A stretch of 64,000 nucleotides of DNA from Hermodice carunculata (taxonomy: Eukaryota; Annelida; Polychaeta; Eunicida; Amphinomidae). Both the position numbers and the translations under genes were made by a program. Each line of letters begins with the position of its first letter. Position 1 is the stretch's first letter. Positions 13,503-23,732 of this stretch are shown here, piece after piece. The notes below the pieces were generated by a model that did no database searches, had not been told where the DNA came from, and saw only the letters and a list, made by a program, of their open reading frames with translations. Location: positions 54,288,971 through 54,352,970 of the forward strand of contig OZ026628.1 in NCBI GenBank assembly GCA_964020975.1, in the 5' to 3' direction.

Positions 13503-13778
13503 ATGGCGATGAGGAAGTTTTGGATCGTGTTCTGTGTTTTATTTGTTGGTCATTTCGGACTCATTTTATCAACAATAACAGATTCTCTGCTCAGGGAAGA
13601 TGAACAGTTACACTCATTTGAAATGCGCCAAGAAATTCACCGATTTGCATCGCACAGAATCTCGAAAAGATCCCTACGTCACAGGCGAGACGCAGGGTCA
13701 AGTGATCCAAAGTGTATGAGTCAAGAGCAAACTTTTAATACATCTTTAAAACAACACAGGGACACCTTTGCACACAAG
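13503..13778 (+). CDS. Sortilin-like VPS10-domain receptor, first coding exon
   Basis: This exon encodes the first 92 residues of a secretory-pathway receptor. Sortilins are type I membrane proteins that sort ligands between Golgi, endosome and cell surface. The first in-frame ATG (AAACATGG, good start context) opens a signal sequence with a hydrophobic core at about residues 7-21 (WIVFCVLFVGHFGLI). A basic stretch at 52-62 ends in RSLRHRR, a furin-type site matching the propeptide cleavage known in sortilin. Cys71 and the sequon NTS (79-81) follow, as in the sortilin region between the cleavage site and the first VPS10 strand. The exon ends AAG|GTAAAGT, phase 0, and reads on into the exon at 33728. 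SorLA or another VPS10 receptor is the main alternative. The identification rests on a remembered alignment only. Confidence 0.7.
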
Positions 13779-14042
13779 GTAAAGTATACATGGACATCAT
13801 TTGATGATCTAGTGATACGATGGTTCATATAGTTTGGGAATATTTTACTTTAGATGTTGAATGAGCTGCTGGACAGTCCAAAATTTGCCGGTCGCAGCAT
13901 AACAAAAGTGCTTGTGTGGCTACTGTTGAAGTGATGCGTTGTCACATGCTAAAATTGACGTGACACTTGACAGTTCTAGTTTGACAGCAGATGCGAGGTG
14001 TGCTGGCGTTGACCAAGCAATCTGCAGAAGATTTTACAAGTG

Positions 14043-14237
14043 ACAAGATTCATATTTCGCAGCAGAATTAAGAGATTGTGTGAAGAGCTTTAACATGTTA
14101 ACATGGTTAAAACCACTCTTCATTCATGAGACTGTAAATCATTTACAGTCTCATGAATGAAGAGTGGTTTTAACCATGTTAACATGTTAAAGCTCTTCAC
14201 ACAATCTCTTAATTCTGCTGCGAAATATGAATCTTGT
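14043..14237. repeat. Perfect 97-bp palindrome with 1-base spacer
   Basis: The arm 14043-14139 (starting ACAAGATTCATATTTCGC) is exactly reverse-complementary to 14141-14237 (ending GCGAAATATGAATCTTGT), with a single C at 14140. No mismatch was found over 97 bp. Any transcript of this intron would carry a 97-bp duplex. A recent event or an assembly fold-back error would both give this. Confidence 0.97.
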
Positions 14238-16680
14238 ACTAAATCGAATTTTATTGCAAGACTGCCAAGAGGTGGTAGTTGGGATGAATCATTGAATGTG
14301 TGCACATATTTCTCATATTTGGTATTGAATGATTGGTAGCCTTGGGACTTTGTGCAGCTTGTTTTGAGTGTCGATTGGTCGATTTATGTGTGAGCACAGT
14401 TGAAAAAAAGAGTCCTTACAGGTGTTTTTGAATACGGTATATGCTAATTAATGCATCTGCGTATTCTCAAGTTCGCACATCTAGGAACTTTCGGCACTGG
14501 CCAACCACATGTAACTAAAAGGTGTGAACAACAGCAATACAGCCATAAAGAGCTAGGTGGCCATTCAGCATGACAAGCTGCATACTCCTTGCTAAAAAGA
14601 CCAATAAAAACCCGCTCAATGTTCAGCTTTTTGACAAGATATTTTGACGAAATTTTGCAGCTGGTTTTACAATATTACAAATTCTTCAGTACCATAAGCG
14701 AAACTCGTCAATAGAAAGACAGGTCTGTGAAATTTGATCACGAAATAGCCAAAGTTAGCATCTAAGTGATTGGTGTAGTCGGTGAATTCTCAATGGGGTG
14801 TGATGTCACAGCGAACTCCAGAATCTGCACTCGTGATAGATAGTGCTGCGCATTCTCTCAATTTGTTTGTGACAAGTATTTTGTTATTTGAAACACTGGT
14901 TGAATAACGGCAATCTAAATCTGAAGTTTTTTTCTTCCATTGGAAATAACAACAGATTCATGAAAGAGACCATGAAAAACAAGTGGCGCCATCTGTGGAT
15001 TGTTGCGCTATCCATCAATGTGGGCGCGAACTGTAGATCTACAGAATGCGCTGCGTGATCTGCAGGTAGTGCTGATTGGTGAAACACTCACAACGCTATC
15101 ATTTCACAAATGTGCATGTTTGTGGTACTAATAGTTTTGTTTTAACTCTTTCTCAAAAACATTAGGGTGTAAATTAGGCACATTGTCTACAGTACCCGTT
15201 GCATTTCACAAGCTGGTCATATACGTGGAATGTGTATTTCAGATGCAAGAAAGTTACACATGTGGACAAAACTAAAAGTACAAACACATTGCCCCAGATA
15301 TCAATGGTCACAATTGTTTCTTTTATCGTTCTAAAAACTAGCTGAGGGCGATTTAGGCATGGAAACTAGTTGTATAGTTGTAAAGTACGAAGTTTGGACA
15401 TTGGATTGGCACTTTTGATTTGTCTTGATGAAGTACACGAAATTGTCTATTTAACGTGCAAACTCCACCAATTTTAGGATTTACTAGGTATAAATGAAAT
15501 AAACATGCAGACATCACTCTAATTAAGAAACAAAGGCTCCTTATTGAGCCGATGCACATGTATCTGGTAATGATGGTCGGGTACAGTAGTAGTTAATGTG
15601 TGGCACTGGCCAAAGAAAAAGTAACCAGAGTGTTAATTTTTTCCGATTCTGGCCGCTAAATTTGTTTATTTGTCAAGCACTTTTGTTTATTTCCCTATGT
15701 GTGATTTTGCATGTGCCTCTGGTGAATCTAGGTCACCAATGTTTACCTTTTACTGTGGTCGTGCATGTTCCGCTTGGAGAATGAGCATGTGCAGTGTGGC
15801 CCTTTTCGCCCTCGATGGCAAAATAAACACAGGGTGCTCAGAAAGTGCAGTAACAACACCGAGACACACATAGCTTGAAAGGACGGCCGCAAGTGCCCTC
15901 TCCCTCTCATACACCTCCCTGATTTCACATAGTGGTTTATCAGTGACATTCTGAATGTTTCCCAAATGTCTACAGTTGATATGATACTGAATTTTGGTAC
16001 TTGTGCGACATGAAAACATAAAAATACACAATTCCGGACACTATTTTACATATGTATCATAGTCAATATTACTTGCTGAGGTTGAAGGTTTAATTGTTGA
16101 AAACGAGTGTTTTGTCTGAAAGAAATGACCTAACTGCAGATTTAACTGCATCCGTCTGCTCACCTTCAGTTTCACTGTTGTGTTTAATAATAGCGACCTA
16201 GTCTGACATTTTCAGGTTTAACTACAATTTCCAGGCTGAGCCTGGTGCAGTTTTACACAGTGCTCAGTGCTATAACACACAGGCCTAGTGTATCTTCACA
16301 AAACACTCAGATTCTGTCCACAGTTTTGATATTGGTGGCGCGACATACATTATTATGTAATAAAGGGGTAAAAATTTGAAAATCTTGGGCACCCTATTAC
16401 ACCTTCAATTTTGGCAGAATTTCACTAAATATGATGGGGTCATGGTTAAGGTCAAAGTCTAAGTTGCTAGTGATGCCACCTATAATTTGATGGAAATTAT
16501 GAGCCAAAATATGTTTTGAGATGTAAAACTCCATATTTGGAAAAGTAATTAGATTAGACTTACCAAATCTATAGGATATATAGACAATGTCCAAAGGGAG
16601 AATTTTATGTAATATCAGTGACCTTGACCAATTTTTGTGAGGTCATCATACCTGTAAAGTGGAAAGAGGTGATTTTGTCA

Positions 16681-17879
16681 GACTCAGACTTGGGAAAACC
16701 TTTATTTGACCATTGTTCTGTACATAATACACATTTGTAACATATCATGGTCAGGAGACACCCATTAAACCCATGAAACAACCGCTATCATGGGAGCCAC
16801 CTTAATACCTAAATTGATTTACAACACAATTTTTATTGAGATGGAAAGAAAGTTTGTATTACTCTGTAAGTAGTAAAAAAATACATTTATTGTAATTTTA
16901 AACAACCGCTATCGTGGAAGCCACCTTAATACCCAAATTGATTTACAACACAATTTTTATAGAGATGAAAAGAAAGTTTGTATTACTCTGTAAGTAGTAA
17001 AAAAAAAAAAACATTTATTGTAATTTTAAACAACCGCTATCATGGAAGCCACCTTAATACCCAAATTGATTTACAACACAATTTTTATTGAGATGAAAAG
17101 AAAGTTTGTATTACTCTGTAAGTAGTAAAAAAAAAAATATTTATTGTAATTTTAGACCATAGTTTGTGCATACATGGATGTTGATTCAGAAATAAAGGAT
17201 TGTTAAAGGCCTTACAAATTATGAACATTACAGATATAACAGTTAGGAATAGAACAGGTAGCAACATAGTTGGTCACAAAGTATTTCTTTGCATAAGGCA
17301 AAGCAGTGTTTACTGTGAGTATCAGCCTTGTTGATTATGTTGACAGGAGTATCATTTAAAGTTTTGATAATCATATGTCTCAGGCATTTTTCAGTGCTAA
17401 CAAGATTAGATCTTTCTGTAAAATAGCAATTCTGTTTCCCATATTATGATTATGGACATTAGATACTAGTCTTATATTAAATGATTTAAAGTACTCTGGT
17501 CATTGGTTGTTAATATACTTGAAGTAGAACTTCAGTTGCTGATGGAGAAAAATATCATTCATTTTAAGTAGGTTCAGTTCTTTAAAGATTGGTTCTGTGT
17601 GAGCGTTAAACTTGCTATGGTTTATTGTCCTTATGCACTTGTTGAAAGTAGAGCAGTTCTGGAGTTCTCAATGAGATCTCATGTCCCCAAAGCAACATGC
17701 CATAGGTTAATTGTGGTAGTACTAATGAATTATATATTATTTTTAGGATGTTGCTAGGAAGATATTCTCCAAGTCTGCACAAGATGCCAATTAATTTTGA
17801 TATTTTCAGTGAGATTTTGTCAATGTGGCTGTTCCAATTTAGCTGCCTGTCAATTTGTATTCCTAGGAAGTAGTTTGTA
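16681..17879 (-). mobile_element. 5'-truncated LINE (non-LTR retrotransposon)
   Basis: The minus strand encodes the end of a reverse transcriptase: FLGIQIDRQLNWNSHIDKIS, then ILKIIYNSLVLPQLTYGM and LLWG. Those are thumb-region motifs of LINE ORF2. After a frameshift it continues with HTEPIFKELNLLKMNDIF and a C-terminal block KCLRHMII, LNDTP. The 3' UTR holds a 125-bp tandem repeat. Endonuclease and RT catalytic parts are missing, so it is a dead 5'-truncated copy inserted into a family B repeat. Clade uncertain (Jockey or CR1-like). Confidence 0.8.
16779..17155. repeat. Three tandem 124-128-bp units in the LINE 3' UTR
   Basis: Units begin CAACCGCTATC at 16779, 16903 and 17031. They run through GATTTACAACACAATTTTTA, AAGTTTGTATTACTCTGTAA and an A-run of variable length. 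Units two and three are nearly identical apart from the A-run. Confidence 0.95.
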
Positions 17880-18477
17880 ATGGCAGGGTGTAGCTTGGAC
17901 ATCAATTGCAATGTCAGCACAACACCAGGCCCATGGACCTTTGGTATTACATGATCTGGGTGACCTTCATCTTCTGTCCCAAGGTCTCTGAGGACATAAG
18001 ATTAAGGACTTGCTCATTGTTATCTTGGCACATGGAGCTAAGTGCCATCTGGTGGAGTGTTAATTTACGTAAGCTTTATATGTTCAGAAGCCACTTGAGG
18101 ACTCACAACTTTGAAATGAAGATGCAGGTGCATTATAGCCACAGTGCCAGCAGAACATTAGGCCCATGGGCATCTTGTTTTTTACCTTTTTTGCTGATTT
18201 TGTGCTCTATTATTAAAATCCGCATGTAGAGTCCATTTATGTAATTTTAAATGACTGCTTTTCTGCAGTTGTGGTAAATGCTTGTCCCTGAATATGTGAA
18301 GATGTATCCCTGGTGTTTTGTTTGTCACATGGGTTAATTATCCTCTCTTGACAATCGTAAATTAACTTTGTGAAAATAACAATACCATGAAGATGAATTT
18401 TGGTTCTTGTCAAACTTGTGCCATGTGTAGCTCATGAAGTATTTCGGGTATAAATTTGGTATGAATATCAATCAATA

Positions 18478-18652
18478 CAGTGAAAACTTTTTATAGTGAC
18501 ACCATCTGTTCCCTAAGAAATGTGTCAGATAACTGAATATGTCAGATAAATGAAGCAAATAACAAAGAAATTTTTCCCAGGAAATTTTATGTCATTATAT
18601 TGAATATATCAGATATCTGAGTGCCATTAGAATGAGAAAAGTTTTATCGGTG
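18478..18652. mobile_element. TA-flanked MITE, family K (pogo/mariner-like)
   Basis: Starts TA|CAGTGAAAACTTTTTATAGT with GTGTCAGATAACTGAATATG inside, and ends near TATCGGTG|TA. It matches the MITEs at 43842-44014 and 45908-46075. TIRs beginning CAGTG with TA target duplications are typical of Tc1/mariner/pogo. Non-coding. Confidence 0.65.
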
Positions 18653-18855
18653 TAACTATTATCCATGCAAATATTTCACAATATATGTTTATTCAAAGTC
18701 TCGCACTAATTACATGTATGCTACTCTTTCCAATGCTGATGGGTGCAATGACAGGTTGGAGCATTGGTCTCCTTTGGACAGTTTTCCAGTTTCAATTAAT
18801 AGGCAGGTGTGACATGATGTACATGTAATCTGCAAACAGTCAAAAGTTCATTCTT

Positions 18856-19954
18856 TAGCTGTGCTGACTTAAGGTCACAGAGCTTATAATGCGACTGCTC
18901 ATGTCTGTCCATCCATGAACCTTTGCTCATTAGCGAGATACTGTCCACAGTTTTCAAAAGAACCCAGTATATAACTTTCAGGACTTATTGGGTTCATGAA
19001 AATCTAAATCCCTTTTGATATTGGTGTAGCGGGGCATATAGTTATTCATGGTTCATACAAGCCTTAAAAAGTTTGGAGAAGTTTGGAATTTCAGGTCATG
19101 CCCTTCAAGGCCTTGAAAAGTCTTGAATTTCACACTTGTGTCTTGAAAGTTTGGAAAATCAAATTTTGTACTCAGACTTGGGTATTTTAATTCATTTGGG
19201 ACAGAAATGTTGAAGTTTAGACAAATGATACCTGTTGTTTTTCTTATGTGTTGGCCCTGATGTACTCAAGTTAGTTTGGAATTTTGGACAAATCAGTCTG
19301 GGAAAAGTCTTGAAAAGGTCATGAAATTTGTGTCCAGACAGGTGTATGAACCATGGCTTTACTTATCCCCTTTTCCATGTGTCCGTTCCCTTTTTGTGTG
19401 TGGGCTATAATTCGCTCATCGATATAGGCTGCATGAAAATCTAGGTCCCTTTTGATATTGGTGAAGAGGGGCATAGAGTAATCCCCTTTTCCATGTGTCC
19501 ATTCGCTTTTTGTATCCAGGTTAAAATTCCTTCATCTTTCAACTTACATTAACGGAACTTTAGGCACAGGTGCATCTAGACAAAAGGGTGTGTCATGTAC
19601 CAAAAGTAGGTCACTAGGTCAAGTATCTGCTTTACAGTGACATGTTCTTATAAAATCGTGTCCAGGCTATAATTCCTTTCCTGTTTAACTAAGTTTCATG
19701 AAACTTCACACACATATATATTTTGACATAAAAGTGTGCCATTAAACAAAGGTAGGTCACTAGGTCAAGTATGTGGGTCCTTATGAAACATTTATGTAAA
19801 AGTACATTACGCTTCATGCCCGGGCTGTAGTTCTATTGCCCTTTGACTTAAAATCATGAAAATTTACACACACTTGTGTATATGGACACAAGTGTGTCAT
19901 GCATTAATTAGGTAACTAGGTCAAGTATCTGGGTCATAGTGATAGCCTATTTTT
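18856..19954 (+). repeat. Hairpin-capped repeat, family B relative (5' part)
   Basis: Starts with a hairpin-like AGCTGTGCTGACTTAAGG...CAGAGCTTA (compare AGCTCTGCTGACC...CAGAGCTTA at 35056), followed by TGTCTGTCCATCCATG. Further on, two modules share GTCACTAGGTCAAGTAT and CATGAAA words. It is broken by a MITE at 19047-19355 and on its right by a family A copy. Confidence 0.55.
19047..19355. mobile_element. MITE with CATGGTTCATACA inverted ends
   Basis: CATGGTTCATACAAG at the left and TGTATGAACCATG at the right are inverted copies. The interior repeats CTTGAAAAGTCTTGAATTT-like words. The flanking repeat reads GGGGCATATAGTTA before and TCCCCTTTTCC after. A nearby intact module (19455-19490) reads straight across this junction, which shows an insertion. 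Confidence 0.7.
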
Positions 19955-21569
19955 ACCTCAGCTGACTTGAAAGGCAGCTGAGGTTTTGTGAGGGTCTGTC
20001 ATCCGTCCGTCCGTCCGTCGTCCACAATTCACATTTTCTACTTCTTCTCAAAAACCGTCAGCCAGATCCACTTCAAACTTGGTGGAGATGTGCCTTGGGT
20101 GGGTCTTTACCAAGTTTGTTCAAATGCTCATGGTCCAGTGATTTTTGGATTTTTAATGAATTTTTTTGTTCTTTTTTGGGGAAATCTTAAAAAATCTTCT
20201 TCTCCAAAACCGCTCACCCAATTGCTTTGATATCACATAGGAACACTCCCTGGGACTCCTAGTTCTTAATTTGTTCACCAGGTGGGGCTGCAATTTTTTT
20301 CAAATTTCTTATGAATTTTTGTGTGTTAGAGCTATTTTCCACTTCTTCTCCAGAATCGTCACTCAGATTAAGCTGAAACATGGTGGATATGTTCCTTATG
20401 GAAGGGCCAAACAAAGTTGTTCACTATGTGGGAATGCTGCGGATTCCTGATTTTTAATGATTTTTCAATTCGGCTCCTTTGGGGTAAATGCACCTTTCCT
20501 ATCGATTACCATGTAAGTCAATGGGCATTCTAATGCTAATTTACATTTTCGACTTCTTGTCCAAAACGGTCATCCAGATTTACTTCAAACTTGGTGGCAA
20601 TGTACCTTGGGTGCGTGTCTACCAGGTTTGTTCCAATGGTCATGTTCCAATGAATTTATGATTTTTTTATGATTTTTTTTTGAAAAATCTCAACAAAGGT
20701 TTTAATAGGAAAGTTTAACATAGGAATTTCTTGTAATGTTCATAACTTAAATAATATTGACCAGATTTACTTCAAACTTGGTGGGGATGTGCCTTGGGTG
20801 GATCTGTACCAAGTTTGTTCAAATGGTCACGCTCTATCGATTTTCGGATTTTTTATGAATTTTTTTGTTTTTTGGGGGGGGGGAACCTTTAAAATTCTTC
20901 TCCTCTGAAACCGCTCACCCAAATGCTTTGATATTGTTCATAGACATTCCCGGGGACACCTAGTTCCCAATTTGTTCACCAGGTGGCGCTGCAATTTTTT
21001 TATGAATTTTTTGTATGGTTTTGCTATTTTTCACTTGTTCTCAGAACCTTCCCTCAGATTAAGCTGAAATGTGATGGATATGTTTTTGTGGAAGGGTCAA
21101 ACAGTTGTTTACTATGTGGCACTGCTTTGGATTTCTGATTTTTAAGGATTTTCAATTCGGGTACTTATTGTTCAATGCAGCTTTCCTGTTGATTACTATG
21201 TAAGTCAATGGGCATTCTAATGCTAATTCACAGGACAACTGACACGAAATTTACTGTTTACTTGATAACTTGAGATCTGTTTTGAGTTAGCTACACATGT
21301 TAATTATTCTGTATGAAGGTCATGCCGAGACAGTACATGAATGACCTTGACCTCGTTTGTGGGGTCACAGTGCAACATATATGAATTTTACTCTTCATTA
21401 TAACTTGAGAACTACTTGAACTTTGATGTTGCACATGTAAGTGTTCTTCTATAAAGTTCAGACTTAATCAGAACATGGTGTCCTTGATCCTTCCCAAGTT
21501 CATAGAGCTGCAAGTGTGATGAATGTCGAGATCAGCTGAGGCACGGGCTGTTCACACAGCCCTCTTGTT
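19955..21569 (+). repeat. Hairpin-capped repeat family A, copy 1
   Basis: Opens with the hairpin ACCTCAGCTGAC...GGCAGCTGAGGT (19955-19984) and GTCCGTCCGTCCGTCG. Related modules carry CTTCTTCTC, ACTTCAAACTTGGTGG, CCTTGGGTGGGT and GGTGGCGCTGCAATTTTTT. It closes with CAGCTGAGGCACGGGCTG, then GGGCTGTTCACACAGCCC and TCTTGTT. Open frames inside repeat the same module peptide and are not genes. Class unproven; a non-autonomous Helentron/Helitron-type element is my best guess. Confidence 0.7.
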
Positions 21570-21931
21570 ATTGGGTACAGTCATTCCAAGATGAGACCTG
21601 TGATTAGCAAGGTTATAAATTAGGTGAGGGAGGCATGGATCCAGCACTCATGGATTGGCTTTTAATTTTTTCAGTGCTGATCACAGTAAAAGATTTGATG
21701 TCTGTACCTATTTCCCGGTAAAAATTCTTCCTGAAGGGACTCTTCATTTGAGCATTGATTAGCATGCCTATGTACAGAGCAAAGAAATTCCATTGTAGGT
21801 GCACTTGTCTGAGAACAAGAGCCCCCATCATTTACATGTTTTTGCCTGAATTTTCACTTGTCCTAGTGCTAGTAAACCATAGAGAATGAGATCACTGTAA
21901 GTATTTTTAGCTCAGCTGATAATTCAGCTGA

Positions 21932-22509
21932 TAGGGCCTGTATTTTTCTGTTTCAAAATGAGTGTTTTTCCGTTTTGGGAAACTACAAATTCCGTTTCAT
22001 TTCCGTTTCACTAATTCTAGGGCTCGATTTTAGGTCTGGTCAATAAAAAAGGAAAAACAGTTGATCTTATCGCCTCTGGAAAATGTTGATCCATCGACGA
22101 ACGGCAAAGTGACTCCATATTGTTTACTATGTACGTTGACAGCCTCCACCTACAGACAGCGCTATTATCATTGTACCTCTGTTGCGCGTTATATCTATAT
22201 GCCATGCAAATGAATGGATATGGTAGTAATGGGGTCTATAGCGTGCAGGTGTCCGGCCTGTCGTTAGATTTGCTCCACGTGGTATCGATAACGCCGCCGA
22301 CTCGTCAAATTTGGATCCAAGTCCGTGTGTTTTGCTTTATGCGATGACATATGTGGTGATTTTGAATTATTTGAGAGGCAAAATTCACAAATTCCGCTTA
22401 ATTTCCGTGGCATTTGCCGATTTCCGTTCCAAATCATAAATTCTGTTTGAGATCATAGATTCCGTAAATTCCGTCCGTTTTCCGAGATCGCGGAAAAGTA
22501 CTGGCCCTA
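21932..22509. mobile_element. 578-bp MITE, 6-bp target duplication
   Basis: Ends TAGGGCCTGTATTTTT and AAAAGTACTGGCCCTA are inverted copies with one indel and one mismatch. AGCTGA stands directly on both sides (21926-21931 and 22510-22515), a clean 6-bp target duplication. Both subterminal zones carry repeated ATTCCGT/TTTCCGT words in one orientation. No transposase is encoded. A 6-bp duplication is known for IS3EU and Dada superfamilies, but I cannot assign it. Confidence 0.85.
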
Positions 22510-23732
22510 AGCTGAGCTTTTAGGAGGGTGAGGCATCCGTCGTCCATCTTTTGTCCTTCGTCCGTCCACAATTCACATTTTCGACTACTTCGCCAAAACT
22601 GCTGGTCAGATCCACTTCAAACGTGGTAGGGATGTGCCTTGGGTGGATCTCTACCAAGTGTGTTCAAATGGTCACGGTACAGTGATTTTTTTATTTTTGA
22701 TGAATTTTTTTGTTCATTTTGGAGGGCAATCTTAAAAAATCTTCCTCTCCGAAACCGCTTGGCCAATTACTTTGAAATTGTATTGGGACACTTCTGGGGA
22801 TCTCCAGACCTTTAAGTTGTTCAACAAGTGGTGCTGCGATTTGTTTATTTTTTTTTTATAATTTTTTTTTTTTGTGAATTTTTGTGCGCTTTTGCTATTT
22901 CTAACTTCTCCAAAACCATCTCGCAGATTGTGCTGAAACATGATATATATGTTCTTTGTGGAAGGTTTACACAAGGTTGTTCACCAGGTGGCACTGCTGT
23001 GGATCCCTGATTTTTACCTCAGCTGACTTGTCAGTCAGCTGAGGTTTTTTGAGGGTCCGTCCGTAGTCCGTCGTCCGTCCGTCGTCCACAATTCACATTT
23101 TCGACTTATTCTCAAAAACCGTCAGCCAGATTTACTTCAAACTTGGTGGAGATGTGCTTTGGGTGGGTCTCTACCAAGTTTGTTCAAATGGTCACGGTCC
23201 AGTGATTTTTTGATTTTTAATGAAATTTTTTGTTCTTTTTTGGGTAAATCTTAAAAAATCTTCTTCTCCGAAACCGCTCACCCAGTTACTTTGATATCAC
23301 ACAGGAACACTCCCTGGGACGCCTAGTTCTTAATTTGTTCACCAGGTGGCGCTGCAATTTTTTTCTATTTTTTTATGAATTTTTGTGTGTTATAGCTATT
23401 TTCGACTTCTCCAGAACCGTCACTCAGATTAAGCTGAAACATGGTGGATATGTTCCTTGTAGAAGGGTCAAACAAAGTTGTTCACTATGTGGGAATGCTG
23501 CAGATTCCTGATTTTTAAAGATTTTTTCATTTCTGATACTTGTGGGTCAATGCAGCTTTCCTATTGATTACTATGGAAGTCAATGGGCATTCTAATGCTA
23601 ATTCACATTTTCAACTTCTTCTCCAAAACCATCATCCAGATTTACTTTAAACTTTGTGGCAATGTACAGGTCTTGGATGGGTGTCTACCAGGTTTGTTGC
23701 AATCGTCATGTTCCAAAGAATTTGGATTTTTT

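Larger units (their letters stand above)
16325..18187 (+). repeat. Hairpin-capped repeat family B, split by a LINE
   Basis: From about 16325 to 16680, and again from 17880, the sequence follows the copy at 35056-35640. Shared words include ATTTGGAAAAGTAATT, TAGACAATGTCCAA, GTGACCTTGA and GGTGATTTTGT. The copy here is broken exactly between the last of these and AATGGCAGGGTGTAG, where the LINE sits. It ends near 18187 with a GCCCATGGGC palindrome followed by ATCTTGTT, resembling the end of family A copies. No coding capacity was seen. Confidence 0.6.

Noticed and set aside
17615-17920. Host gene from the 101-codon minus-strand frame
   Set aside because: Its text is the LINE reverse-transcriptase thumb, and its first 15 codons come from the neighbouring repeat.
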